Assembly: GCA_900316125.1 (NCBI GenBank)
Contig: ONBO01000005.1
Location: 1 to 64,000, forward strand
DNA from: an uncultured Bacteroidales bacterium
Lineage (GTDB): Bacteria > Bacteroidota > Bacteroidia > Bacteroidales > Paludibacteraceae
Reading direction: 5' to 3'
Length of the DNA: 64,000 nt
The translations under genes and the position numbers were made by a program. Position 1 is the first letter of the stretch, and every line of letters begins with the position of its first letter. The notes beneath the pieces are model-generated. The model worked only from the letters and a program-made list of their open reading frames with translations. It had not been told where the DNA came from and ran no database searches. Shown piece by piece: positions 1 to 7,896 of the stretch.

Positions 1-727
1 CCTGAGCGTCATGTTTGAAGTTCTTGGAGCCAAGCGTCACACCCTGATAGAGGGTTACATGATTCCCTATAACACAGGTCTCACCAATAACAACGCCTGT
101 ACCATGGTCTATTGCAAAGTATTCTCCAATTTGTGCTCCAGGGTGTATGTCAATACCAGTCTTTGAATGAGCCAGTTCTGTGATGATGCGTGGTATTACA
201 GGTATTCGCATATCGTGTAGTTTATGGGCAACACGATAGTGTGTCATAGCATTTATCACGGGGTAGCAGTATATTACCTCTCCATAGTTAGGTGCAGCTG
301 GATCATTGTCAAACATTGCTTGAACATCAGTATAAAGCAGTCTTTTTATCTCTGGCAGTGAGTCTATGACCTGCAATGCCAGATGTTCCGCATCCTCATA
401 AATTTGTTGTTTTGTGGTGATTGATTTGTGGTTCTCTCCGAATTGCAGTCCATGGGCTATCTGTTTTGTCAATGGTTTCAGCAGTTCCTCCATATGTACC
501 CCGATGTAGTAGGAACGGATGGTTTCATTGCATTGTCGTTTGTTGAAGTAATCTGGAAATATGATGCTTTTTATCAGAGTTATTATATGCTTAACCTGCT
601 CCACAAGCGGGAGCGGAGCTTGCGTCTGAGGCATCATGCTTACCTCTTGTTCTGTAAGTTTGGACAACAGGTTTACGTTACGCATCAGGGTTTCATTAAC
701 ACTTTTTTCCATAGTTGTAATTTTCAT
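1..727 (-). CDS. cysE: serine O-acetyltransferase, 3' end cut by window edge
   Basis: Reading the minus strand gives an open frame from the ATG at 727 to the window edge. The N-terminal part is helical. The C-terminal part has the left-handed beta-helix hexapeptide pattern and the serine acetyltransferase active-site stretch HSKTGIDIHPGAQIG followed by DHGTGVVIGE. The family transfers acetyl from acetyl-CoA to serine, giving O-acetylserine, the substrate of CysK. The start overlaps the stop of the JAMM gene as ATGA, so translational coupling is likely; a second in-frame ATG lies at 712. It is the last visible gene of the encapsulin sulfur operon and would supply the acceptor for sulfur released there. 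The C-terminal end is not visible. Confidence 0.93.
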   Translation of the reverse strand, partial: MKITTMEKSVNETLMRNVNLLSKLTEQEVSMMPQTQAPLPLVEQVKHIITLIKSIIFPDYFNKRQCNETIRSYYIGVHMEELLKPLTKQIAHGLQFGENHKSITTKQQIYEDAEHLALQVIDSLPEIKRLLYTDVQAMFDNDPAAPNYGEVIYCYPVINAMTHYRVAHKLHDMRIPVIPRIITELAHSKTGIDIHPGAQIGEYFAIDHGTGVVIGETCVIGNHVTLYQGVTLGSKNFKHDAQ

Positions 728-1122
728 AGGTGTGTTTCTTTATCCACAATCTCACCGTTAAGGATACGAAACGAATTCAAGTGAACCCCATCATGGAGTG
801 AGAGTATGGCATAGCGGATGGTTGGGTCATTGGCAAGACGCAGGTCCTCCTGTGACGGACGTGATGGCGATGCTGGGTGGCTATGCCAGTTGGCAAGGAT
901 TTTCAATCCGTTGCCTCGGGCATATTTCAGTGCCGCAAACTGGTCTTTGGGAGCAAAGGAGAAATGCTCAGGTGAGTGATCTATGTTCTCCATCCAGTAA
1001 CTCTCCGTTACTACGTCATCATCCTCACCACTAATACCCAGCAGGTAGCCGCACGTTTCATTTGGAGCATCCTGCCGGGCCTGGTCAATCAATTTTTCAA
1101 TGATTTCTTGTGGTATCTTCAT
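724..1122 (-). CDS. JAMM/MPN+ metalloprotease, Mec/HcyD-like
   Basis: This 132-residue protein carries a full JAMM zinc site: E22, H80-S-H82-P, S90 and D93. Small bacterial JAMM proteins of this kind (Mec+ of Mycobacterium, HcyD of Wolinella, QbsD of Pseudomonas) cut after the C-terminal GG of ThiS-like sulfur carriers, either removing a tail before activation or releasing cysteine after sulfur transfer. The gene lies 3 bp downstream of the MoeB-like gene and two genes after a sulfur carrier whose GG is followed by extra residues, so both roles are open. It overlaps the serine acetyltransferase start. The family call is secure; the exact substrate is inferred from context. Confidence 0.9.
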   Translation of the reverse strand: MKIPQEIIEKLIDQARQDAPNETCGYLLGISGEDDDVVTESYWMENIDHSPEHFSFAPKDQFAALKYARGNGLKILANWHSHPASPSRPSQEDLRLANDPTIRYAILSLHDGVHLNSFRILNGEIVDKETHL

Positions 1123-1125
1123 CTC

Positions 1126-1941
1126 TTAATGCTTCTTTAGGTCGCAAGCGGCCTGTTCGTAATCTATTAGATGGTCTATTGTAGGTTTGCTGCCGCATAT
1201 CGGACATGAATCCCGATGCTTAACAGGTATAGTAATCGTTCGAAACTGCATGGTCTTGGCATCAAAAGTAAGCAACCTGTTAGTGAGCAGCTCTCCCACC
1301 CCAGTAAAATACTTCAATGTTTCAGCAGCCTGTATAGTGCCCAGCATTCCTGCAATTGCTCCCAACACACCAGCCTGGGAGCACGTTGGCACGGCTCCTG
1401 CAGGAGGTGGCTCCTTGAACATGCAACGATAGCATACAGTGCCTGGTAAATGAGTGAAGGTCTGACCGTTGAATCTCAGAATGCCTCCGTGAGAAAAAGG
1501 TTTTCCAGCCAAAACGCATGCATCATTGATGAGAAACTTTACAGGAAAATTATCTGTACCATCAATAATAAAGTCGTACTCCTTGATAATGTCTAAAGCA
1601 TTGGATGCATTCAAAAACTCACAATGAGTCTCAACCTTCACGTCAGGATTGATAGATTTTATCTTCTCCTCAGCACTTTTCACTTTGAGAACCCCTATGT
1701 CTTTTGTGAAGTGGATAATCTGGCGTTGGAGATTGCTTAAATCAACCACATCTGCATCCACAATGCCTATAGTCCCTATGCCTGCGGCAGCAAGATATAA
1801 AGATACGGGGGCTCCTAAACCGCCAGCTCCCACCACAAGCACGCGGGCGTTCATTATTTTCTCCTGGCCTTCCACCCCAACATCTTGCAATAAAATGTGA
1901 CGTGAATATCGCAGAATCTGCTCTTCTGTAAGTTCTATCAT
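1126..1941 (-). CDS. MoeB/ThiF-like sulfur-carrier adenylyltransferase
   Basis: This 271-residue E1-like enzyme has the nucleotide-binding GAGGLG at residues 38-43, zinc-binding pairs C170-x2-C173 and C246-x2-C249, and the conserved cysteine C187 in PTCSQAG. It has no C-terminal rhodanese domain, unlike MoeZ, so sulfur must come from another protein; TusA, the DsrE2-like protein and the desulfurase in the same operon are candidates. The family adenylates the C-terminal glycine of ThiS/MoaD-like carriers with ATP. Its start codon overlaps the carrier stop as ATGA, which fits co-translation and a working pair. ThiF for thiamine is the alternative, but no thiamine genes are near. Confidence 0.9.
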   Translation of the reverse strand: MIELTEEQILRYSRHILLQDVGVEGQEKIMNARVLVVGAGGLGAPVSLYLAAAGIGTIGIVDADVVDLSNLQRQIIHFTKDIGVLKVKSAEEKIKSINPDVKVETHCEFLNASNALDIIKEYDFIIDGTDNFPVKFLINDACVLAGKPFSHGGILRFNGQTFTHLPGTVCYRCMFKEPPPAGAVPTCSQAGVLGAIAGMLGTIQAAETLKYFTGVGELLTNRLLTFDAKTMQFRTITIPVKHRDSCPICGSKPTIDHLIDYEQAACDLKKH

Positions 1942-2150
1942 AGTGTACCTCCTCCCATGAAATAAAGGAAATCAACAATGTCGCCCTCTTTGATTTGCAA
2001 GAAATCCCAATCATTGCGGTCAACGAATTCATCATTCAGTTGCACACTTACCATTTCTGGTTGCTGTACTTTATTCTGTTTAATCAACTCCGTAAGACTG
2101 ATGGGTAATTCAACCTCCTGTGTCTCTCCGTTTAATATTATTTTTGCCAT
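1938..2150 (-). CDS. ThiS/MoaD-like sulfur carrier with C-terminal tail after GG
   Basis: This is a 70-residue ubiquitin-fold sulfur carrier. The family becomes a C-terminal thiocarboxylate on its final glycine after adenylation. Here the protein ends FMGGGTL, so two residues follow the glycines. Extra residues after GG are known in HcyS of Wolinella (alanine) and QbsE of Pseudomonas (Cys-Phe), where a JAMM protease removes them first. A JAMM gene is two genes downstream. The stop codon overlaps the start of the activating enzyme. I read the tail directly: codons atg gga gga ggt aca cta then tga. The function as sulfur donor to CysK or the MetY-like enzyme is inferred from the operon. Confidence 0.88.
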   Translation of the reverse strand: MAKIILNGETQEVELPISLTELIKQNKVQQPEMVSVQLNDEFVDRNDWDFLQIKEGDIVDFLYFMGGGTL

Positions 2151-2153
2151 AAT

Positions 2154-3584
2154 TTATCTTCCTATAATTTTTTTCACTGCAATTACTAATTTGTCTACAT
2201 CTTCGTGCGTATTATACAACGCAAAAGTAGGACGTACACTCATCTCATAACCAAGAGCTCGTAAGGCGGGTTGTGCACAGTGATGACCTGCGCGTACCGC
2301 GATACCCTCCTTGTCAAGCAATGTACCTACCTCTGGTACAGGAATGCCATCCAGTACGAACGATACTACGGAGACACGATTTTGTGGATTGCCTATGAGT
2401 GTCAGACCTGGAATTTGACCAAGTTGTTCGCGGGCATATTCCGTCAGCTGGTGCTCGTGGAGCTCTATGTTATGGATACCTATTTTTTTTACATAATCAA
2501 GAGCGGCTCCCAAACCTATAGCGTCAGCTACATTTGGAGTGCCAGCCTCAAAGCGCGCAGGCGGCACATTGTACTCTGTGCGCTCAATGGTTACATCTTT
2601 AATCATGTTGCCACCACCTTGCCAAGGTTGCATCTTGTCGAGCAGTTCCTTGCGTCCATATACCGCACCTATCCCGTTAGGGCCGTATATCTTGTGTCCG
2701 CTGAATACAAAGAAGTCAGCACCCAGTAGCTGTACATCCACAGGCGTATGTGCTATAGACTGCGCTCCATCAATTAGTACTGGTATGTGATGTGAGTGGG
2801 CAATGTCTATTATGCGTGCTACGTCATTAATAGTTCCAAAGGTGTTATTCACATGACCAACGGACACAAACTTTGTGCGGGACGTTATGATTCGTTCAAA
2901 CTCTGAGAGTATCAAGTCTCCATTTTTATCTGTAGGGATTGCTTTGAGTGTGGCACCCTTCTCCTTACAGATGCGCTGCCAAGGTACAATGTTAGCATGA
3001 TGATCAAGTTCTGAGACAATCACATCGTCACCAGGGGTTAAGAACTGTCGTCCGTATGTCTGTGCTACAAGGTTGATGCCCTCAGTGGTGCCACGTACAA
3101 AGATAATCTCCTCGCTTGAAGCGGCATTGATGAATCTTTGCACCTTTTCGCGAGCCTCCTCGTATGCGTCTGTGGCACGTGCCGCCAATGTATGCGCTCC
3201 TCGATGAATGTTACTGTTATAGTTACGGTAGTAATCAGAAATCTTATCTATTACCTGATTGGGTTTCTGAGTGGTGGCACCATTATCCAGCCACACAAGG
3301 TCATGACCGTTTACCTTCTGCTGCAGCACTGGAAAATCTCGTTTAATCAACTCTGAGTTAAGTGTGTCTGACTCTTCATAGTGCAAGTCACGCAGTTTCT
3401 GAGTCTCAGGGATGCCTATTCCGAAACCCTCTTCCAGCTTTGTAAGGTCCAGGGGCTCGTCAGGCAGAATCTCCTTACGAACTTCCTGTACATCCTCCGG
3501 ACAGTATTTTCTAGCCACCTCCTTTAAAAGATTCAGAGTGTCATCATTTAGACCGTAACCACTTATGTTTTGCAATTCAATCAT
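2154..3584 (-). CDS. SufS-type cysteine desulfurase with N-terminal extension, predicted encapsulin cargo
   Basis: A 476-residue PLP enzyme that removes sulfur from cysteine, leaving alanine and a persulfide. The SufS-like core starts near residue 82. PLP lysine is K298 in FSGHKIYGPNG and the persulfide cysteine is C436 in RAGHHCAQPALR. The roughly 80 residues before the core are an extra, acidic and proline-containing segment not needed for catalysis. Desulfurases encapsulated by Family 2 shells carry N-terminal extensions that direct loading, so this is the likely loading region. The start codon directly follows the encapsulin stop with no gap. No sufBCD genes are visible, which argues against an ordinary Fe-S role. 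Cargo status is inferred; enzyme family is clear. Confidence 0.92.
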   Translation of the reverse strand: MIELQNISGYGLNDDTLNLLKEVARKYCPEDVQEVRKEILPDEPLDLTKLEEGFGIGIPETQKLRDLHYEESDTLNSELIKRDFPVLQQKVNGHDLVWLDNGATTQKPNQVIDKISDYYRNYNSNIHRGAHTLAARATDAYEEAREKVQRFINAASSEEIIFVRGTTEGINLVAQTYGRQFLTPGDDVIVSELDHHANIVPWQRICKEKGATLKAIPTDKNGDLILSEFERIITSRTKFVSVGHVNNTFGTINDVARIIDIAHSHHIPVLIDGAQSIAHTPVDVQLLGADFFVFSGHKIYGPNGIGAVYGRKELLDKMQPWQGGGNMIKDVTIERTEYNVPPARFEAGTPNVADAIGLGAALDYVKKIGIHNIELHEHQLTEYAREQLGQIPGLTLIGNPQNRVSVVSFVLDGIPVPEVGTLLDKEGIAVRAGHHCAQPALRALGYEMSVRPTFALYNTHEDVDKLVIAVKKIIGR

Positions 3585-5024
3585 TTACTTTTCTACTTTA
3601 TTTCTGTGTTGATAGTCATGATAGTATCCCACCTCAACGTTCTCCAATACGGCTATGGCATCATCAGTGAGCGAGGCCAGTGAGAAGTACTTTGTGAGAA
3701 GGTATGATGCAACGCCGAACTTATCGAGGCCCATCAGACGTGCCGACAGAGATGGGGCTATCTCTCCAGGAATGCCGCTCTGGTGCAAACCTATGACACC
3801 CTGATTCTTCTCACCTACTCTTACGAGGATAATATTTGTAGTTCCTACGCCGCGTCCTGTCAGGTATTGTCCTTCCACCTCCACCTTGTCTGACGGAATA
3901 AGTGGAACTCCACGCCATAGTATTACCTTTGTTCCAAACAAGTCAGTTGTAGCAGGAGGAACACCACGCCACGTACATTCACGCTCAAATGCAGCTATTG
4001 CACGTGGATGAGCTATGAAGAAGGCTGGTTCCTTCCATACCAGCGATAGCAACTCGTCAAGGTCATCGGGTGTGGGTGAACCGTAACGTGTGGTGATACG
4101 ATAGGCTGGGTTTACAGCTGACAACAAGCCAAATTTCTTATTATTTATAAGTTCCCATTCCTGACGCTCCTTTATGCTCTCAATAGAGAGGCGCAACTGC
4201 TCCTCCAATTGGTTATAAGGAATATTGTAGAGATCACTTACGCGGGTATGCACACGAACAACAGTTTGCAGCGTATTAAGCGAATACTCAGTTGGATTCT
4301 CCTCGTAATCAATATACGTTTCGGGGATAATGTTGTCCTCTTCATGGCCGCTAACTAAATCAATATGCTTCTCTCCATGGTCATTTACAGTTGCTTTCAG
4401 GCGAAGTTGCTTGTCAACCGCCTTGTTGAATGTCTCTCGGAAGTCTGGAACTTCTTTGATGAACTTCTCCAGTTCCTGAAGTTTCAAGCTGAGGAATACC
4501 GTAGGTGTAATGGCTCTGACAGAAACGGTTGACTCTGCGTCATCTAATAAGTCCGCCTCTCCAAAATACTCTCCGTCTCCCAATAGCGTGATACGTAATT
4601 CCTCTCCATGCGGACCCTTGCTGATAACTTCAGCCTGTCCGTTAGCAACAATAAAGAATTTCTGTTTATCCTTGCCCTCCTCTACAAATAATTTACCAAT
4701 CTCAATCTCCTTGGTTTCAAAAGAGCGGGCGAGCCTATCCACAATCTCATCCTCAAACTCGGAGAACAGAGGGATAGATTTAAGGCTCTTGGCTGAGAAT
4801 GAAGGTACACCGTTAAGATACTGGATTGGTAGACGCTCGCTCTTTCGGAGCTCAACCTTTGTACGGTTTACACGGAATGTGCCGCCACTAACCTGTACCC
4901 ATGGAAGGAGTTTCAATAACAGTCTCGGTGTAATCGAGCCCATCTGTGGGGCTGTCTTGGTTGTTGTTGCCAGTCTTCTGGCTGTAGCAGTGGTAACACT
5001 GCGTTGAAGATTTGAATCTGCCAT
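3585..5024 (-). CDS. Family 2B encapsulin shell protein with cyclic-nucleotide-binding-like domain
   Basis: 479 residues. The N-terminal arm (about 1-75) and the C-terminal part (about 235-479, with AFFIAHPRAIAAFERE, GVPLIPSDKV and GVIGLHQSGIPGE) match the HK97-fold SrpI-like shell proteins. Residues about 78-210 form an inserted cyclic-nucleotide-binding-type domain with the cassette GEYFGEADLL. This layout defines Family 2B encapsulins, which self-assemble into protein compartments. The arginine that normally grips the cyclic phosphate appears to be serine (S165) in the cassette, so canonical cAMP binding is doubtful. The cysteine desulfurase follows immediately and TusA/DsrE2 genes precede it, so the compartment probably holds desulfurase and stored sulfur. 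Start: the ATG at 5024 gives the usual basic, threonine-rich N-terminus. Confidence 0.9.
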   Translation of the reverse strand: MADSNLQRSVTTATARRLATTTKTAPQMGSITPRLLLKLLPWVQVSGGTFRVNRTKVELRKSERLPIQYLNGVPSFSAKSLKSIPLFSEFEDEIVDRLARSFETKEIEIGKLFVEEGKDKQKFFIVANGQAEVISKGPHGEELRITLLGDGEYFGEADLLDDAESTVSVRAITPTVFLSLKLQELEKFIKEVPDFRETFNKAVDKQLRLKATVNDHGEKHIDLVSGHEEDNIIPETYIDYEENPTEYSLNTLQTVVRVHTRVSDLYNIPYNQLEEQLRLSIESIKERQEWELINNKKFGLLSAVNPAYRITTRYGSPTPDDLDELLSLVWKEPAFFIAHPRAIAAFERECTWRGVPPATTDLFGTKVILWRGVPLIPSDKVEVEGQYLTGRGVGTTNIILVRVGEKNQGVIGLHQSGIPGEIAPSLSARLMGLDKFGVASYLLTKYFSLASLTDDAIAVLENVEVGYYHDYQHRNKVEK

Positions 5025-5044
5025 AAATTATTAGTTTTAATTAA

Positions 5045-5269
5045 TTATTTTTTTATTGTAACCTTATGTATTGTGCCCTCCACATGCTCAACAGAGAGAA
5101 CATTGTAACCCTGTTCCTTCGCATTGCGAGGCACGTTGTCGAGGGGCTCGCCTTCTGATAGCAGCACCTCCAGAATATCGCCTGATTGTAGTTTTGATAG
5201 TTCAATCTTGGTCTTGACGAAGGTCATCGGGCAGTGTTCCTTCGTAATGTCTAATGTCTTTGTTGCCAT
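5045..5269 (-). CDS. TusA-family sulfurtransferase
   Basis: A 74-residue TusA/SirA-like protein with the sulfur-carrying cysteine C13 in CPMTFVKTKIEL, the family CPxP-like motif near the N-terminus. TusA proteins accept persulfide from cysteine desulfurases and hand it on. It sits between a DsrE2-like gene (3 bp gap upstream) and the encapsulin gene (20 bp downstream), so it may carry sulfur to or from the shell. In TusA from E. coli the partner is IscS and the end product is thiolated tRNA; here the local partner would be the SufS-type enzyme. Partner assignment is inferred. Confidence 0.88.
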   Translation of the reverse strand: MATKTLDITKEHCPMTFVKTKIELSKLQSGDILEVLLSEGEPLDNVPRNAKEQGYNVLSVEHVEGTIHKVTIKK

Positions 5270-5272
5270 AGT

Positions 5273-5752
5273 TTATATAAATAAAGTTTGTCCACCGTTG
5301 CTTATATTTAGGAACGACGCCACGCCGAGCACGTCTTTCACCTCAGGAATAAAATCCTCCCTTTTGAGACCGAGCACATGCATAGCCATCTCACAGGCAT
5401 AGAGGTTTATGCCAAGAGCCTTGGATGCCTCTACAAGTTCTTCAAGTGTGGCCACATTATTCTTGCGCATCAAGCCCCTGAATATCTTAGGGCCAGCCCC
5501 AAAAAAGTTGAATCGGCTCGTTGGCGTTACCTTGAGACCTCCCATCATAAATCCGAAAATCTTAGTAAGCCAGTTTCCCCCTGTGAAACTGCGTCCCTGT
5601 TTCTTCTTGATGGCGTCAAGCCCCCAGAATGTGAAGAATATATTCACCTCGTAGCCCACGGCTGCCGCACCTGTACCTAATGTAAAAACTGCGGTCAGCT
5701 TGTCAAAATCGCCAGAAAAGGCTATTATACTTAATTTTCTTTGTTCTGCCAT
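5273..5752 (-). CDS. DsrE/DsrF-like (DsrE2 type) sulfur relay protein
   Basis: 159 residues with the DsrE2 pattern: an N-terminal strand ending in FSGDFDKL, a hydrophobic segment VNIFFTFWGLDAI, a glycine-rich loop GFMMGGLKVTP, and a conserved cysteine in NLYACEMAMHVLG. DsrE2-type proteins are often membrane-associated sulfur carriers encoded beside TusA, as here, and are thought to deliver sulfane sulfur. Located 11 bp after cysK and 3 bp before tusA in the same direction. No cofactor site is visible. Whether it brings outside sulfane sulfur to the encapsulin or draws it out cannot be told from sequence. Confidence 0.82.
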   Translation of the reverse strand: MAEQRKLSIIAFSGDFDKLTAVFTLGTGAAAVGYEVNIFFTFWGLDAIKKKQGRSFTGGNWLTKIFGFMMGGLKVTPTSRFNFFGAGPKIFRGLMRKNNVATLEELVEASKALGINLYACEMAMHVLGLKREDFIPEVKDVLGVASFLNISNGGQTLFI

Positions 5753-5763
5753 GTTAGTATTTT

Positions 5764-6696
5764 TTAATTGTTAAACAGCTGAGTTGAGAGATACCGTTCG
5801 CCAGTGTCAGGTAGCAGTACCACTATGTTTTTATTTATATTCTCCGGACGGCGGGCAAGTTTGATGGCGGCAGCCGTGGCGGCTCCGCTGGAGATGCCAG
5901 TAAGCACGCCGTCTCTCTTGGCTAACAGTCGTCCAACGGCAAAGGCCTCTTCATCCTTGATACGCAGAATTTCATCATAGACTGTGGGATCTAGTATTTT
6001 GGGCTGGAAGCCGGCTCCTATACCCTGAATCTTGTGAGGACCTGGCTTCTCACCACTGAGCACTGATGATGAATAAGGCTCCACACCCACAACCTTCAGG
6101 TTTTCATTATAGGCCTTCAGAGTTTGCCCTACACCAGTGATGGTGCCTCCTGTGCCTATGCCTGCAACAAAGATGTCAACATTGCCGTCTGTGTCGCGCC
6201 AAATCTCTTCAGCCGTTGTATGACGATGTACGTCAGGATTGGCGGGATTGTCGAACTGCTGAGGAATATAAGCGTTGCCTATCTTCTCTTTAAGTTCATT
6301 TGCCTTTCGTATGGCTCCTACCATTCCCTCGTAGGCTGGAGTTAGCACGAGTTCAGCCCCAAGTGACTTTAACAGAGTCCGTCGTTCTATTGACATTGCG
6401 TCAGGCATTGTCAGTATAATATGATAACCACGTATGGCAGCTATAAACGCCAATCCTATTCCTGTATTTCCACTTGTTGGCTCTATAATGGTAGCCCCAG
6501 GACGGAGAAGCCCTTTGCGTTCAGCACTCTCAATAAGAGCCAGTGCCGTGCGGTCCTTTACGCTGCGTGCCGGATTCAGATATTCCAACTTGCCAATCAA
6601 CCTGGCTTTTAATTTCAGTTCCTGTACAATTCCGCTTAACTCCACCAGTGGTGTGTTGCCAATTAACTCGATTAGATTATGCGCTATCTGTGCCAT
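5764..6696 (-). CDS. cysK: cysteine synthase (O-acetylserine sulfhydrylase)
   Basis: 310 residues, the usual CysK length. The PLP lysine is K47 in NPARSVKDR, the substrate loop is EPTSGNTGIG, and the phosphate-binding glycine loop is GIGTGGTITGVG. It joins sulfide, or a protein thiocarboxylate in CysM-type variants, to O-acetylserine to make cysteine. The C-terminus is short, without the CysM-like extension of the mycobacterial CysO-dependent enzyme, so sulfide use cannot be excluded. It starts 1 bp after the MetY-like stop and is followed by dsrE2. The serine acetyltransferase at the other end of the operon makes its substrate. Confidence 0.95.
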   Translation of the reverse strand: MAQIAHNLIELIGNTPLVELSGIVQELKLKARLIGKLEYLNPARSVKDRTALALIESAERKGLLRPGATIIEPTSGNTGIGLAFIAAIRGYHIILTMPDAMSIERRTLLKSLGAELVLTPAYEGMVGAIRKANELKEKIGNAYIPQQFDNPANPDVHRHTTAEEIWRDTDGNVDIFVAGIGTGGTITGVGQTLKAYNENLKVVGVEPYSSSVLSGEKPGPHKIQGIGAGFQPKILDPTVYDEILRIKDEEAFAVGRLLAKRDGVLTGISSGAATAAAIKLARRPENINKNIVVLLPDTGERYLSTQLFNN

Positions 6697-6697
6697 A

Positions 6698-7876
6698 TTA
6701 TTCTTTTTTTAGTGCTTGTTCTATGTCTGAAAGGATGTCCTCCGGGGCTTCTAAACCCACGGACAGACGTAAGGTTGTTTGACGTACGTCCATCTGCGCT
6801 AACTGACGCTCTGGGAAAAGCCCGAAGATTGTAGATGCTGGATGGATGGCAAGCGTGCGGCTGTCAAAAAGGTTGGTAGCTCTATGTATGACTCTAAGAC
6901 GGTTCAGAAAACTGAAGCATGCTTCTCTAGATGCAAGGTCTATGGTTAGCATTGCGCCTGCAGTTGGTCCGAACTGCTGTTTCGCAAGATTGTGATAGGG
7001 ATTATCATCAAGCCCTACATAATTCACATGCTCAATGTCATTTACATTTCTGAGTGACTCAGCCAGCCATTGGGCGTTTGCTGCTTGTTTCTGATAGCGT
7101 ACGTATAGAGTTTCCAGCCCGAGGGTCTGCATGTAGGCTGCCTGCGGTGTCATATAAACGCCTAGATTTATCAGCAGGTCATATTTTATACGTTGATTTA
7201 TCTGAGGGAACGTTCCATAGTCTATGATTAGTCCGCCGAGCGATGTACCGCCGCCTGAGATGTACTTTGTACTTGACACCACCTCTATGTCTACACCTAA
7301 AGCTTTCAGGTTTGTTTCTGTAAAAGGGATTGCGGTAGAGTCTGCTATAACAGGAACTCCTTTTTTATGGGCAATCTCCGCTATAGCCTTCAAGTCTGCC
7401 ACTTCCAACTGTGGGTTTGTTATAATCTCCAGAAATACGCAAGCCGTCTGTTCATCGATGGAGTTTTCAACAGTCTCTAAATTTGTGAGATTACGCAGAC
7501 GTGGCTTTACTCCTAAGCGCAGCAGCGTACCGCTGATAAAAGCTAGTGTGTTGCCAAACAAATGGTGTGATGTCACTATGTTCTTGCCATGTGTAACCAA
7601 AGCTAATAGTGCTGTACTGATAGCCGCCATGCCAGAGTTGAACGCTGTTACGTGCGTGGCCTCTGTGAGAGCTTTAACTCTTTGCTCAAAGTTGGTCACC
7701 GTAGGGTTGGATATTCGCGAATAGTCTGGTGCCTTTATGCGGTTGCAGAAGGCATCACTCATGGTCTGAGCATCCTTAAACTCAAATGACACATTGCTAT
7801 ATATAGGTACCGACAGAGACCCGTAAGTATCAGGGCGTGTGTAAGGAGTATGAATGGCTATCGTCTGTTTCTTCAT
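6698..7876 (-). CDS. O-acetylhomoserine sulfhydrylase-like PLP enzyme (MetY/Cys-Met metabolism family)
   Basis: The ATG at 7876 gives 392 residues starting MKKQTIAIHTPY. An in-frame ATG at 7966 lies upstream of the predicted promoter, so I reject it. PLP lysine is K204 in SSTKYISGGG, and YSRISNPT (52-59) is the substrate and PLP-phosphate loop of the family. MetY makes homocysteine from O-acetylhomoserine and sulfide or, in Wolinella, from a carrier thiocarboxylate. The usual His after the lysine motif (GHGT) is Gly here (GGGT). A methionine gamma-lyase or cystathionine-type activity is the alternative. It is the first gene of the encapsulin sulfur operon. Confidence 0.82.
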   Translation of the reverse strand: MKKQTIAIHTPYTRPDTYGSLSVPIYSNVSFEFKDAQTMSDAFCNRIKAPDYSRISNPTVTNFEQRVKALTEATHVTAFNSGMAAISTALLALVTHGKNIVTSHHLFGNTLAFISGTLLRLGVKPRLRNLTNLETVENSIDEQTACVFLEIITNPQLEVADLKAIAEIAHKKGVPVIADSTAIPFTETNLKALGVDIEVVSSTKYISGGGTSLGGLIIDYGTFPQINQRIKYDLLINLGVYMTPQAAYMQTLGLETLYVRYQKQAANAQWLAESLRNVNDIEHVNYVGLDDNPYHNLAKQQFGPTAGAMLTIDLASREACFSFLNRLRVIHRATNLFDSRTLAIHPASTIFGLFPERQLAQMDVRQTTLRLSVGLEAPEDILSDIEQALKKE

Positions 7877-7896
7877 AAAAATTAAGAATGTTTTAT

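Noticed and set aside
428-784. Plus-strand open frame of 118 codons
   Set aside because: It lies opposite the serine acetyltransferase frame, which has clear family motifs; no motif or promoter supports the plus frame.
1126-2150. Thiamine (ThiF/ThiS) or molybdopterin (MoeB/MoaD) synthesis genes
   Set aside because: No thiC, thiG, thiH, moaA or moaE nearby; JAMM, cysK and MetY-like neighbours point to amino-acid sulfur transfer.
2154-3584. Fe-S cluster SUF system
   Set aside because: No sufB, sufC, sufD or sufE/U is seen in the operon, and the desulfurase has an extra N-terminal segment.
3585-5024. Phage capsid or prophage remnant
   Set aside because: The HK97-like shell protein is surrounded by sulfur genes, has the cyclic-nucleotide insert and no portal, terminase or tail gene.
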